DNA from: Dokdonia sp. | GTDB taxonomy: Bacteria > Bacteroidota > Bacteroidia > Flavobacteriales > Flavobacteriaceae | Length of the DNA: 64,000 nucleotides | Assembly: GCA_020630915.1 (NCBI GenBank) | Contig: JAHDIF010000001.1 | Location: forward strand, 1-64,000 | Reading direction: 5' to 3' | Program-made: the position numbers and the translations under genes | The notes under the pieces: generated by a model | Seen by the model: only the letters and a program-made list of their open reading frames with translations | What the model was told of the DNA's origin: nothing | Database searches by the model: none | Shown here: positions 43,821 through 52,164 of the stretch, piece by piece | Layout of the letters: each line of letters begins with the position of its first letter | How positions within the stretch are numbered: position 1 is the stretch's first letter

Positions 43821-44563
43821 TCGTATTAGTATCAGTCACTATCTTACTACTCCTGGTAGTAATTGTAGCTGTGCTATTCTCTGTGTTTATAAAACGAAAA
43901 AACAGCCTTCTTACTGAACAACAAGAAGCTCAAAAAAGATTTGAAAAAGAAATTGCAGAAACACAAATAGAGATTAGGGAAGAAACACTCAGAAACATAA
44001 GCTGGGAGCTTCACGATAATATAGGTCAGCTCCTAACGCTAGCAAAAATTCAAACACAAAACGCTGGCAGCGATCAGAGTCAACTAGACGAAGCCGCTGC
44101 AACAATAGGAAAAGGTCTTACCGAAATACGTGCCTTATCTAAACTCATTAATCCAGAAGCTCTTAACACATTGTCACTTACAGACGCTCTTGAACTAGAA
44201 CTAGAACGTTTTAATAGAATGGCCTATTTAGAACCTACTTTAAAAGTAAAAGGCACCCCGATAGAAATAGACAAGAAAATAGAGATCATTATCTTTAGAG
44301 TATTGCAAGAGTTTTTTACAAACACTATCAAACATTCTAAAGCCACAAAACTAGATGTTCAAGTATCCTACTCAGAAAATACTTTAGAAGTAATAGCAAA
44401 GGATAACGGTATTGGATTTAATTATCAAAAAGCGAGGGCAAAAAATGGCATAGGCCTTACTAATATAGAATCGAGAGGGCGCCTTATAGGAGCGCAAATG
44501 TCTATATCATCCCAGAAAGGAGAAGGTGCCAGATTAAAACTTAATTATAAAACTACAACATAA
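43796..44563 (+). CDS. Sensor histidine kinase, NarL type, no sensor domain
   Basis: A 255-aa kinase with one N-terminal membrane helix (about 7-32), a coiled coil (about 38-66), a HisKA_3 dimerization domain with H73 in ISWELHDNIGQLL, and an HATPase domain: N box FFTNTIKHS with N176, G1 DNGIGF (203-208) and G2 NGIGLTNI (217-224). With almost no periplasmic part it cannot sense alone; the adjacent multi-pass proteins are candidate sensors. The TAA overlaps the next ATG by 1 bp. Confidence 0.92.
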   Translation: MDEKSTLIIVLVSVTILLLLVVIVAVLFSVFIKRKNSLLTEQQEAQKRFEKEIAETQIEIREETLRNISWELHDNIGQLLTLAKIQTQNAGSDQSQLDEAAATIGKGLTEIRALSKLINPEALNTLSLTDALELELERFNRMAYLEPTLKVKGTPIEIDKKIEIIIFRVLQEFFTNTIKHSKATKLDVQVSYSENTLEVIAKDNGIGFNYQKARAKNGIGLTNIESRGRLIGAQMSISSQKGEGARLKLNYKTTT

Positions 44564-45192
44564 TGAAAAACATAGTAGTAGTAGATGATCATACGTTACT
44601 TTCTCAAGCAATAAGCGGATTAGTAAATTCTTTTGATGACTTTCAAGTACTTTATACCTGTAAACATGGACAAGATTTTATAGATCAATTGGCTTTTGAA
44701 AACAAACGACCAGATATCGTACTGATGGATGTAAATATGCCCATTATGGATGGGATTGAAACCACAGCATATCTTAAAAAACACTTTCCTGACATTAAAG
44801 TACTTGCCCTCTCTGTAGAAGAAGAAGAGCATACTATCTTAAAAATGTTACGAGCTGGTGCTAGAGGGTATTTACTTAAAGACACAGAAAAATCTATCTT
44901 ACATAGTGCTTTAAAAGAACTTGTAAGCCAAGGCGTTTACCATACGAATACTGTTTCAAAAATTCTTGTAAGATCATTAGAAGAAGACAATGCACTAGCC
45001 TTAAAAGAACGTGAGATAGAATTTATCAAGCATGCCTGCACAGAAATGACCTATAATGAAATAGCAGAAAAAATGTTCCTAAGCCCCAAAACAGTACAAG
45101 GGTATCGAGATAGTGTATTTTCTAAACTCAACCTTAAAAACAGAACTGGCTTAGTTATTTATGCTATAAGAAATGGTCATTTTAAACCCTAG
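44563..45192 (+). CDS. LuxR/NarL-type response regulator
   Basis: A 209-aa regulator. Receiver domain: acidic pair D8 D9 in VVVDDH, phospho-acceptor D56 in VLMDVNMP, S83, and K105 in YLLKD. The GerE/LuxR helix-turn-helix (about 142-202, LKEREIEFIKHACTEMTYNEIAEKMFLSPKTVQGYRDSVFSKLNLKNRTGLVIYAI) binds DNA. Translationally coupled to the kinase and surely its partner. Targets unknown. Confidence 0.95.
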   Translation: MKNIVVVDDHTLLSQAISGLVNSFDDFQVLYTCKHGQDFIDQLAFENKRPDIVLMDVNMPIMDGIETTAYLKKHFPDIKVLALSVEEEEHTILKMLRAGARGYLLKDTEKSILHSALKELVSQGVYHTNTVSKILVRSLEEDNALALKEREIEFIKHACTEMTYNEIAEKMFLSPKTVQGYRDSVFSKLNLKNRTGLVIYAIRNGHFKP

Positions 45193-45210
45193 TTATATTG
45201 CTCTAGACAC

Positions 45211-45224
45211 GCTTTCGCGAAAGC
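45211..45224. repeat. Dispersed palindrome copy 9
   Basis: Exact GCTTTCGCGAAAGC between the response regulator and rpoN. Confidence 0.95.
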
Positions 45225-45322
45225 ATAATTCTAACAAAAACGCATTGTTTATCTAATAATTGTAAAGAACCACATCCCAAAAACTTCCCGGTACTCGTCT
45301 TGTTTTTTTGTAACTTCGTGCT

Positions 45323-46777
45323 ATGTTAAAACAACAACTTAATTTTAAACTTTCGCAAAAGCTATCTCCTCAACAAATACAGTTGATGAAGTTAATACAA
45401 TTGCCTACTCAGGCTTTTGAACAAAAAATAAAGCAGGAATTAGAAGAAAATCCTGCACTAGATAGCGGTAAAGAAGAATTAAAAGATGAGTATGACGAAT
45501 TTAACAATACTGAAGACACTTATGAAGATAGCGAGACTATCGAAACAGATGTAAATATAGATGAATATCTTAGTGATGATGAAATACCTGATTATCGCTT
45601 AAGTGCCAATAATTATAGTGCAGATGATGAGGACAAACAAGTCCCCTATGCTTCTGGCACTTCATTTAACCAATACCTCAAGACACAGCTCAATACCTTT
45701 AGACTACGTGATGAAGAAAGAGAGATTGCAGAGTTTATAGTAGGAAGCTTAGATGAAAGTGGATATCTAAGAAGATCCATCACAGATTTAATGGATGATC
45801 TAGCCTTCACCCAAAACATATATACTACAGAAGAAAAGATAGAAGAAGTCTTATTTACTGTACAACAACTAGATCCAGGAGGCGTAGGCGCTCGCAGTCT
45901 AGAGGAATGTTTGATCTTGCAGCTAGAACGGAAATCGCCTACAAAATCTATTGAACAGGCAATTGCCATTTTAGATAAATCTTTTGATCACTTTAGCAAA
46001 AAGCATTATAAAAAATTAATGTCCAAGTTTCACATCTCAGAAGGTGAGCTTAAAGAAGCCATTTCAGAGATTGAACAACTCAATCCTAAGCCAGGAGGAT
46101 CGTACGCGAGTAATACCAAAATAGTAGAACATGTCGTGCCAGACTTTACTATACGCATTGTAGAGGGTGAATTAGAACTTACCCTCAATGGCCGAAATGC
46201 GCCGGAATTAAAGGTATCTAGAGATTATAGTAATATGCTTAAAGGCTATAAAGCATCTAAAGAAAAGACAAAAGCTCAGAAAGATGCAGTCCTATTTATA
46301 AAACAGAAGCTAGACGCGGCAAAGTGGTTTATAGAAGCCGTAATGCAAAGACAGCAAACTCTTTTTGTTACAATGAGTTCTATTATGAACTACCAACGAG
46401 ATTACTTTTTATCAGGAGATGAGCGCTCCTTACGACCTATGATTTTAAAGGACATTGCAGAGGAGATTGGGATGGATGTTTCTACAGTATCACGAGTGGC
46501 TAATAGCAAATATGTCGATACTCCCTATGGAACAAAACTTATTAAAGAGTTCTTTAGCGAGAGTATGACTAATGACCAAGGGGAAGAGGTCTCTACCAGA
46601 GAAATAAAAAAGATACTAGAAACAGTAATAAAAGAGGAAGACAAGAAAAAACCTCTCACAGACGAAAAACTAGCCAGAATACTTAAAGAAAAAGGATATC
46701 CTATTGCCAGAAGAACTGTGGCCAAGTATAGAGAGCAACTAGATATGCCTGTTGCCAGACTACGTAAGAAGATTTAA
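45323..46777 (+). CDS. rpoN: RNA polymerase sigma-54 factor
   Basis: A 484-aa sigma factor. Region I QLNFKLSQKLSPQQIQLMKLIQLP; an acidic linker (about 50-110); core-binding part; HTH TMSSIMNYQRDYFLSG...LKDIAEEIGMDVSTVSRVANSKYV; and the RpoN box ARRTVAKYRE near the C-terminus, which reads the -24 element. No enhancer-binding activator lies in the window. The stop overlaps the next ATG (TAATG). Confidence 0.97.
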   Translation: MLKQQLNFKLSQKLSPQQIQLMKLIQLPTQAFEQKIKQELEENPALDSGKEELKDEYDEFNNTEDTYEDSETIETDVNIDEYLSDDEIPDYRLSANNYSADDEDKQVPYASGTSFNQYLKTQLNTFRLRDEEREIAEFIVGSLDESGYLRRSITDLMDDLAFTQNIYTTEEKIEEVLFTVQQLDPGGVGARSLEECLILQLERKSPTKSIEQAIAILDKSFDHFSKKHYKKLMSKFHISEGELKEAISEIEQLNPKPGGSYASNTKIVEHVVPDFTIRIVEGELELTLNGRNAPELKVSRDYSNMLKGYKASKEKTKAQKDAVLFIKQKLDAAKWFIEAVMQRQQTLFVTMSSIMNYQRDYFLSGDERSLRPMILKDIAEEIGMDVSTVSRVANSKYVDTPYGTKLIKEFFSESMTNDQGEEVSTREIKKILETVIKEEDKKKPLTDEKLARILKEKGYPIARRTVAKYREQLDMPVARLRKKI

Positions 46778-47382
46778 TGAAATATTTACTTAGAAGCTTT
46801 TCTTATATTTTTCACCCTCTTTTTATGCCTATTGCTGGTGTAGTGCTCTATTTTATAATCAGCCCTCGCTTTTTTAATAGTCAATTTTTATATTCCAAGA
46901 TATTCGCTACTAGCATCATGACTATTATAATTCCAATATTGAGCTTTTATATGCTCAAAAACCTTGGGCAAGTAACAGAAATTCATCTCAAAGCAGTTAA
47001 TGAGCGCAAATATCCTTTATTAATGCAAGCAGCTTTTACGTTCTTGCTGCTACAAATCGTCTTTGATGGATATGAAATTCCAGAACTATACTTTTATTTT
47101 GTAGGGATATTAGGTTCTAGTATAGCAGCTCTAATACTCGTTTTTTTCAAGTTTAAGACCAGTTTACATATGATTGGGGTAAGTGGCTTAGCAACTTTTA
47201 TTTTAGGGTTGAGCCTTCATTTTGGTAAAAACTTACTGCCTTTGTTATGCATTCTTATTATAGCTATAGGAGCCACAGCTAGCTCTAGACTAGAAGCAAA
47301 AGCCCACACGTATCGCGAGCTTATTGTAGGCTGTATTGTGGGGTTTATGCCGCAACTCCTAGTATTTAATTATTGGTTATAA
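46777..47382 (+). CDS. Polytopic membrane protein, PAP2-like outline
   Basis: A 201-aa protein with about six hydrophobic segments, translated directly after rpoN (1-bp overlap). SYIFHPLFMPIAGVVLYF, LKAVNERKYPLLMQ and HMIGVSGLATFILGLSLHF...RLEAKAHTYRELIVGCIVG recall the layout of PAP2-type phosphatases without the full catalytic signatures. Such genes commonly follow rpoN in Flavobacteria, as far as I recall. Function unassigned. Confidence 0.75.
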   Translation: MKYLLRSFSYIFHPLFMPIAGVVLYFIISPRFFNSQFLYSKIFATSIMTIIIPILSFYMLKNLGQVTEIHLKAVNERKYPLLMQAAFTFLLLQIVFDGYEIPELYFYFVGILGSSIAALILVFFKFKTSLHMIGVSGLATFILGLSLHFGKNLLPLLCILIIAIGATASSRLEAKAHTYRELIVGCIVGFMPQLLVFNYWL

Positions 47383-47388
47383 CAGGTC

Positions 47389-48090
47389 TTAAAGGAAGAA
47401 AAATTGTATCCCCAGACGTAAGACTTGTAAATTTAAGGATTCTCCCTCAACAAGGGCATCTTCATTAAATAAAGTATTAAGCCCATAATACCCCTGAAAG
47501 TTGAAAGCTCCATATCCAAAACTAAGTGTTAAACCATATTGGAGTTTATTCAATTCGGGAATATCTGTCTGCACCACGATATTGTCTGTTTGTTCGAAAG
47601 TACTCTTAAATCTATAAATATATCCCAATCGTACACCTCCGTGGATTCTCCAAAATGAATATTTTGTAGGAGTAGAGGTGCGCCACCTGTACTCTATGGG
47701 CATTTCTAAAGTATAATATGTAAACCTATTTTTATCTTCATTAATACTCGAAGGTATTACTTCATAAATGGTTGTTACATTATCTAACTCCTCACCAATA
47801 AATAAGTTATGATTAAAAGTATCGACAGCTAGACCTAAACCGATCCCAATTGCCTTTGTTCTCTTATTATTAATAGGCATATCTCGTATAAAACCTCCTT
47901 GTAAGCTCCCACTAAAACCGTTTTGATTAACGCCATCTGGCTTATTCCCTAAGAGATTAAAAGTGAGTCCTACATAAAGTTGATCCTCTCTATAAAGCGA
48001 GTCTATAACTTGCACATCTTGCAAATTTTCTTGTGCGTATGTTATGCCACTACCTAAAATGGCTAAGAATAAAAAGAAATATCTCAACAA
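47389..48090 (-). CDS. Outer-membrane beta-barrel protein (PorT-like)
   Basis: A 233-aa exported protein. Signal MLRYFFLFLAILGSGITYAQ, then alternating strands (LYVGLTFNLLGNK, GSLQGGFIRDMPIN, FTYYTLEMPIEYRWRTS, IHGGVRLGYIYRF), ending LRLGIQFFFL with a terminal aromatic-rich strand. It resembles small PorT/porin-family barrels. Role unknown. It is convergent with the PAP2-like gene, 6 bp apart. Confidence 0.8.
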   Translation of the reverse strand: MLRYFFLFLAILGSGITYAQENLQDVQVIDSLYREDQLYVGLTFNLLGNKPDGVNQNGFSGSLQGGFIRDMPINNKRTKAIGIGLGLAVDTFNHNLFIGEELDNVTTIYEVIPSSINEDKNRFTYYTLEMPIEYRWRTSTPTKYSFWRIHGGVRLGYIYRFKSTFEQTDNIVVQTDIPELNKLQYGLTLSFGYGAFNFQGYYGLNTLFNEDALVEGESLNLQVLRLGIQFFFL

Positions 48091-48143
48091 AACATAAGAT
48101 TTATATCAAAGATAACGTAATAAATTACAGTTTGTTTACATAA

Positions 48144-48179
48144 CAAAAAAACGCCGTACATAACATATACGGCGTTTTT
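48144..48179 (-). terminator. Terminator of the exbB-exbD operon
   Basis: AAAAAACGCCGTA (from 48145) and ATACGGCGTTTTT (to 48179) form a strong stem; the minus-strand transcript ends in a U-run. Confidence 0.85.
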
Positions 48180-48197
48180 CCCTAATTTAAAATTATA

Positions 48198-48668
48198 CTA
48201 CTCTACAGCATCTTCTGATTGAGTAGTTACATAGATTACTTTGAGAAGATTTGCTTCTCTAAGCTCTTGTTTAACGTCATAAATAAGACCGGAGTTTGTC
48301 TCTTTGTCTACTTTAAAGGCTACCATCACTCTATCCTTTAGCTCATCACGCAATTTCTCACGCTCCTCAAGAATAGCTGGTTGTACCTCATCAATATTAA
48401 CAAACTTATCACCTATCTGTATCTTACCTTCAGTACCTAACTCTTTATATCCAAGACCTGGTTTTCCGGCATAGATATATACACTTCTGTCCTTTTTTAG
48501 CTTTTCTGTTTGGTCTGATGTAGGTAAACCTTGGGCCACTTTTACATCATTTTTACGAAGTACCGTAGCAACCATAAAGAAAAAAAGTAACATAAATACA
48601 ATATCTGGTAGAGACGCCGTATTTACTGCAGGTAAATCTCCCCCTTTTTTTTGTTTAAACTTTGACAT
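48198..48668 (-). CDS. exbD: ExbD/TolR-family protein 2
   Basis: A 156-aa energy-transducing protein. A single membrane helix (LPDIVFMLLFFFMVATVLR, about 20-38) carries the conserved Asp of the proton path. The periplasmic part follows (SVYIYAGKPGLGYKELGTEGKIQIGD, GLIYDVKQELREANLLKVIYVT). It probably works with the upstream ExbD and ExbB to power TonB-dependent uptake. Last gene before the operon terminator, 24 bp after the first exbD. Confidence 0.92.
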   Translation of the reverse strand: MSKFKQKKGGDLPAVNTASLPDIVFMLLFFFMVATVLRKNDVKVAQGLPTSDQTEKLKKDRSVYIYAGKPGLGYKELGTEGKIQIGDKFVNIDEVQPAILEEREKLRDELKDRVMVAFKVDKETNSGLIYDVKQELREANLLKVIYVTTQSEDAVE

Positions 48669-48692
48669 ATTCTAGATATTTATGCTATATAA

Positions 48693-49307
48693 TTAACTAT
48701 TAGGATCAATCTCAGAAAGCTTAAGTGGATACATCTTCTTGATGATACTTAACTTCTCTTTTGCTTTATCCTCATCACCTGTATACAGACCTTCGTCTAT
48801 AGCGGCTTTTACCTCGGTATACTTCCATCCATACAATCTAACACTTTCTCTATTTCTTAAGAAATTGTAAGCAGCTACTAGCTCATTTTGAACCAAAATA
48901 TAGTTCTCAAAAGAAGACTCTCTGTGGTTTTTGACCGTCACAATGGCTTTATCAGGATAATCAGAAGAACTGGCATCACGTGCACCTTGACAGTAATCAC
49001 AATGTCCTTCTTGACCTGCAGGAACTCCACCATTATCTAAAAAGGCAATAGCAGCTTCTTTTAAGTCTTTAATATCCATCAATTCATCTTCAACAAAGAG
49101 ATCTCCATCTTTACCTACGATTACTACAAAAAGGTTTTTCTCCTTAATGATAGGTGGCTCAACATCTGTTGGTTGATCTGGCGGTAATGAACGTATCAAT
49201 CCTCTATCCTTCTCTATAGTAGTTGTTACTAGAAAGAATATGAGTAGCAAGAAAGCAATATCTGCCATAGATCCTGCATTAATTTCTGGTGCTGATCTTC
49301 TTGCCAT
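48693..49307 (-). CDS. exbD: ExbD/TolR-family protein 1, enlarged
   Basis: A 204-aa ExbD homologue. The N-terminal motif APEINAGSMADIAFLLLIFFLVTTT carries the conserved membrane Asp. The periplasmic domain is longer than usual and holds an insert with a CDYC pair (about 100-103), which could form a disulphide or bind metal, then DKAIVTVKNHRESSFENYILVQNEL. It partners the 156-aa ExbD just downstream, as in other Bacteroidota operons with two ExbDs. Confidence 0.9.
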   Translation of the reverse strand: MARRSAPEINAGSMADIAFLLLIFFLVTTTIEKDRGLIRSLPPDQPTDVEPPIIKEKNLFVVIVGKDGDLFVEDELMDIKDLKEAAIAFLDNGGVPAGQEGHCDYCQGARDASSSDYPDKAIVTVKNHRESSFENYILVQNELVAAYNFLRNRESVRLYGWKYTEVKAAIDEGLYTGDEDKAKEKLSIIKKMYPLKLSEIDPNS

Positions 49308-49310
49308 AAT

Positions 49311-49751
49311 TTAGTTTTTTGCTATTTTCTTAACACCAGACAAAACCATTAAAATAATAGCTACTGCCGCTAGTATAAAAAAGGCATTTAATCCAGCACT
49401 TACCCACCTAGAACCATTAGCAGAAAGCATTTCCCCATCTTTAAGAGGTGTTTCTACTCCTGAAGCTAACATATATGATATTGCTATCACTATTAGAAAA
49501 GCTCCTAATCCTATTAAGGTATTCTTTGCGTTACCACTTGCCAGTCCTTTGAGAACAAAGATTAAGACGAGTACAACGGCAATTGCCATCGTTATATACG
49601 CTATGTATATAAAAGGAGTTACCAGACTATTCTGGAGATCTCCATCATTTTCTATAGCGGTATCTCCTGTAATTACAATTCTTACGAGCCATATAGCAGC
49701 AAGAACTGAAAGGATAAGACCTACTATTTTTAAAATTTTATGTAATCCCAT
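49311..49751 (-). CDS. Small membrane protein of the exb operon
   Basis: A 146-aa protein with four membrane helices (about 10-27, 47-68, 77-95 and 120-142). It lies between exbB and exbD, 3 bp from exbD, so it is co-transcribed. No family name recognised; its constant place between exbB and exbD in related genomes would suggest an accessory subunit. Confidence 0.78.
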   Translation of the reverse strand: MGLHKILKIVGLILSVLAAIWLVRIVITGDTAIENDGDLQNSLVTPFIYIAYITMAIAVVLVLIFVLKGLASGNAKNTLIGLGAFLIVIAISYMLASGVETPLKDGEMLSANGSRWVSAGLNAFFILAAVAIILMVLSGVKKIAKN

Positions 49752-49778
49752 TTTTTAACTGTGTTTAAAGATTACTAC

Positions 49779-50573
49779 TTATTTTTTGTGTCTTACAAGA
49801 AGATCCATTAATGTAATAGAAGCATCTTCCATATCATTCACGATACTATCTATTTTAGCAATGATATAATTGTAAAAAATCTGAAGTATAATAGCCACAA
49901 TAAGACCAAATACAGTTGTAAGAAGTGCTACTTTAATACCTCCTGCAACGAGTGCTGGATTCATATCTCCTGCAGCTTCAATCTTGTTAAACGATTGAAT
50001 CATACCAATTACCGTTCCCATGAAACCAAGCATAGGTGCTAGTGCTATAAATAAAGACACCCAAGAAACGTTTTTCTCTAACTGTCCCATTTGCACTCCT
50101 CCGTAGGCTACAACCGCTTTCTCTGCAGCCTCAACTCCTTCATCCATACGATCAAGTCCTTGATAATATATAGAGGCAACAGGTCCTTTAGTATTACGAC
50201 AAACTTCTTTAGCTGCTTCTACTCCTCCACTGTTTAAAGCGTCCTCAACATTTTGAGCTAACTTCTTAGTATTTGTTGTAGCAAGATTTAAGAAAATAAT
50301 ACGTTCTATTACAATCGCTAGACCTAAAATCAAACAAACCAAAACGATTCCCATAAATCCAGGACCTCCATCTATAAAGTTCTTTTTAAGTACTTGTGTA
50401 AATGGTACGTCATCTGCCGCAACATCATCTTGAAAAGTTGCTCCTGGCTCTACATTAGCTATTATTTGCTGGATTTGAACTGGAACGGTTGTCTGCGCAT
50501 TATTTGCCTTTGCGGTAACTGTACCTAAAGCCATAACAGCGGCAATTGCCATAATAGAAAATAATTTTTTCAT
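49779..50573 (-). CDS. exbB: ExbB/MotA/TolQ proton-channel protein
   Basis: A 264-aa inner-membrane protein. A hydrophobic signal-like N-terminus (MKKLFSIMAIAAVMALGTVTAKA) precedes the first ExbB helix (GGPGFMGIVLVCLILGLAIVIERI). The family signature appears in WVSLFIALAPMLGFMGTVIGMIQSF and GGIKVALLTTVFGLIVAIILQIFYNYI. It forms the motor complex with the downstream ExbDs. First gene of the operon; the 368-bp region upstream (50574-50941) holds only AT-rich sequence and presumably its promoter. Confidence 0.94.
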   Translation of the reverse strand: MKKLFSIMAIAAVMALGTVTAKANNAQTTVPVQIQQIIANVEPGATFQDDVAADDVPFTQVLKKNFIDGGPGFMGIVLVCLILGLAIVIERIIFLNLATTNTKKLAQNVEDALNSGGVEAAKEVCRNTKGPVASIYYQGLDRMDEGVEAAEKAVVAYGGVQMGQLEKNVSWVSLFIALAPMLGFMGTVIGMIQSFNKIEAAGDMNPALVAGGIKVALLTTVFGLIVAIILQIFYNYIIAKIDSIVNDMEDASITLMDLLVRHKK

Positions 50574-50941
50574 TGCTCTTGATCTTAAATTTAAATTAGT
50601 AAAGGGTTAAATATAGTAATTAATTAGAATAATTCTTAAAAATTGATTCAGAGAATACCGAGTTCTGACACATATTATTGAATATCAACTCATCTCTGTT
50701 TTTTATTAAATATATCGCAGTTGCTTTTTTAACATAAAACCGCTGTAAATGCTCATAATTTATATTCAGAAAATAATTTTTGGAGCAACCCAATCTCTAT
50801 ATTCTTAATGCACCAACAATTCACGCTTCTCAGTGTATTTTATATTTTTTAAGTATTCAATACACTTTGCAGATTCATTTCTTCTTGCCCAGGACTTTCT
50901 TAGCGAAATCAATTACTGTATGCGCTAGTTATAAACTTTAG

Positions 50942-51026
50942 CAGAGAGGAAGGGATTCGAACCCTCGAAACGTTGCCGTTTACACACTTTCCAGGCGTGC
51001 GCCTTCGACCACTCGGCCACCTCTCT
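50942..51026 (-). tRNA. tRNA-Ser (GGA)
   Basis: An 85-nt class II tRNA. Acceptor AGAGAGG pairs with CCTCTCT, discriminator G, anticodon loop around TGGAAAG (anticodon GGA), and a long variable arm between the anticodon and T arms (GTGTAAACGGCAACGTTTC). The T loop is TTCGAAT. CCA is not encoded. Palindrome copy 10 lies 13 bp upstream. Confidence 0.93.
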
Positions 51027-51038
51027 ATTAATCTTTTT

Positions 51039-51052
51039 GCTTTCGCGAAAGC
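51039..51052. repeat. Dispersed palindrome copy 10
   Basis: Exact GCTTTCGCGAAAGC extended by TTTTT/AAAAA, giving a terminator-like hairpin just upstream of tRNA-Ser and downstream of ansA. Confidence 0.95.
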
Positions 51053-51126
51053 AAAAAAAATACCCCCTCAAAAGGAGCGCCAAATAACAAAAAATAAATG
51101 AACTACTAAAACGTTGTGTCTTAAAA

Positions 51127-52164
51127 TTATGACAGCTCTCCGCGCAGAGAAGTCTCAAATACAGATTTAAATACTTTAGGACCCAATTGCTGGCCTAACA
51201 AGTACATCATTTTTGCTAGTGCAGCCTCAGTGGTCATATCTCTACCTCCTATAACGCCAGCTTTTTTTAAAGCCACGCTCGTTTCATAATTACCCATTTG
51301 CACACTACCTGAAATACACTGGGTTATATTAATGACAGGTATTCCTTTTTTAATAGTCTTTTTTATACTCTCTATAAACCAAGGTTTCGTTGTGGTATTT
51401 CCAGATCCGTAGGTTTCTAAAAGCACTCCTCTTACATTGGGTATCTCGAGCATTGCGCAAACCATGCGCTCTGGTATACCAGGATGCATTTTTAGGACAA
51501 GTATGTCTCTAATTAAATTCTTATGGACTTTAAAAGGTCTTCTGCCAGGACGCAATAAAGCCTCTTCATTAATAGCAAGGTGCACTCCAGAAGTGACAAG
51601 TGGCGGGTAATTAGGAGAATCAAACGCTTCAAAATGCTCTGCACTTACTTTAGTGGTCCTATTTGCCCTATATAATTTGTACTCAAAATATAAACACACT
51701 TCCTGTATCAATGGTTTACCTCTTTTACTCAACGCTGCAAGTTGTACTGCTGTAATAAGATTTTCTTTTGCATCCGTACGTAAATCACCAATAGGCAATT
51801 GAGAACCGGTAAAGATCACAGGTTTCCCAAGATTTTCAAGCATGAAACTTAGCGCAGATCCAGTGTAACTCATGGTATCGCTTCCGTGCAGTACCACAAA
51901 CCCCTGAAAATCGTTATACCCTTTTTCAATAATTTCGCACAATTGAGTCCAATAATCCGGATTCATATTAGACGAATCTATAGGCGTATCAAAAGAGGCC
52001 GTTGTAATATCGCAGTCTAGCAAACGTAATTCTGGAATATTTTTAAGAAGCTTATCAAAATTAAATGCTTTAAGCGCTCCCGTATTGTAGTCTTTAACCA
52101 TCCCAATTGTCCCGCCTGTATAGATGAGTAATATTCTTGGATTATCTATCATTTTGCTCATCAT
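51127..52164 (-). CDS. ansA: Type I L-asparaginase (cytoplasmic)
   Basis: A 345-aa enzyme hydrolysing asparagine to aspartate and ammonia. The catalytic Thr lies in IYTGGTIGM near the start, and the second motif is VLHGSDTMSYTGSALSFMLENL with its Thr-Asp pair. No signal peptide, so cytosolic. Several starts are possible (residues 1, 2 or 5); the first overlaps the acyltransferase stop by 23 bp, suggesting coupled translation. Confidence 0.94.
   Translation of the reverse strand: MMSKMIDNPRILLIYTGGTIGMVKDYNTGALKAFNFDKLLKNIPELRLLDCDITTASFDTPIDSSNMNPDYWTQLCEIIEKGYNDFQGFVVLHGSDTMSYTGSALSFMLENLGKPVIFTGSQLPIGDLRTDAKENLITAVQLAALSKRGKPLIQEVCLYFEYKLYRANRTTKVSAEHFEAFDSPNYPPLVTSGVHLAINEEALLRPGRRPFKVHKNLIRDILVLKMHPGIPERMVCAMLEIPNVRGVLLETYGSGNTTTKPWFIESIKKTIKKGIPVINITQCISGSVQMGNYETSVALKKAGVIGGRDMTTEAALAKMMYLLGQQLGPKVFKSVFETSLRGELS

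Noticed and set aside
51039-51052. Palindrome copies as ordinary terminators only
   Set aside because: This copy has flanking T/A runs and could terminate, but most copies lack T-runs and nearly half lie inside genes.
50925-51158. Protein-coding frame over tRNA-Ser
   Set aside because: It overlaps a complete tRNA gene and a palindrome copy and has no protein features.
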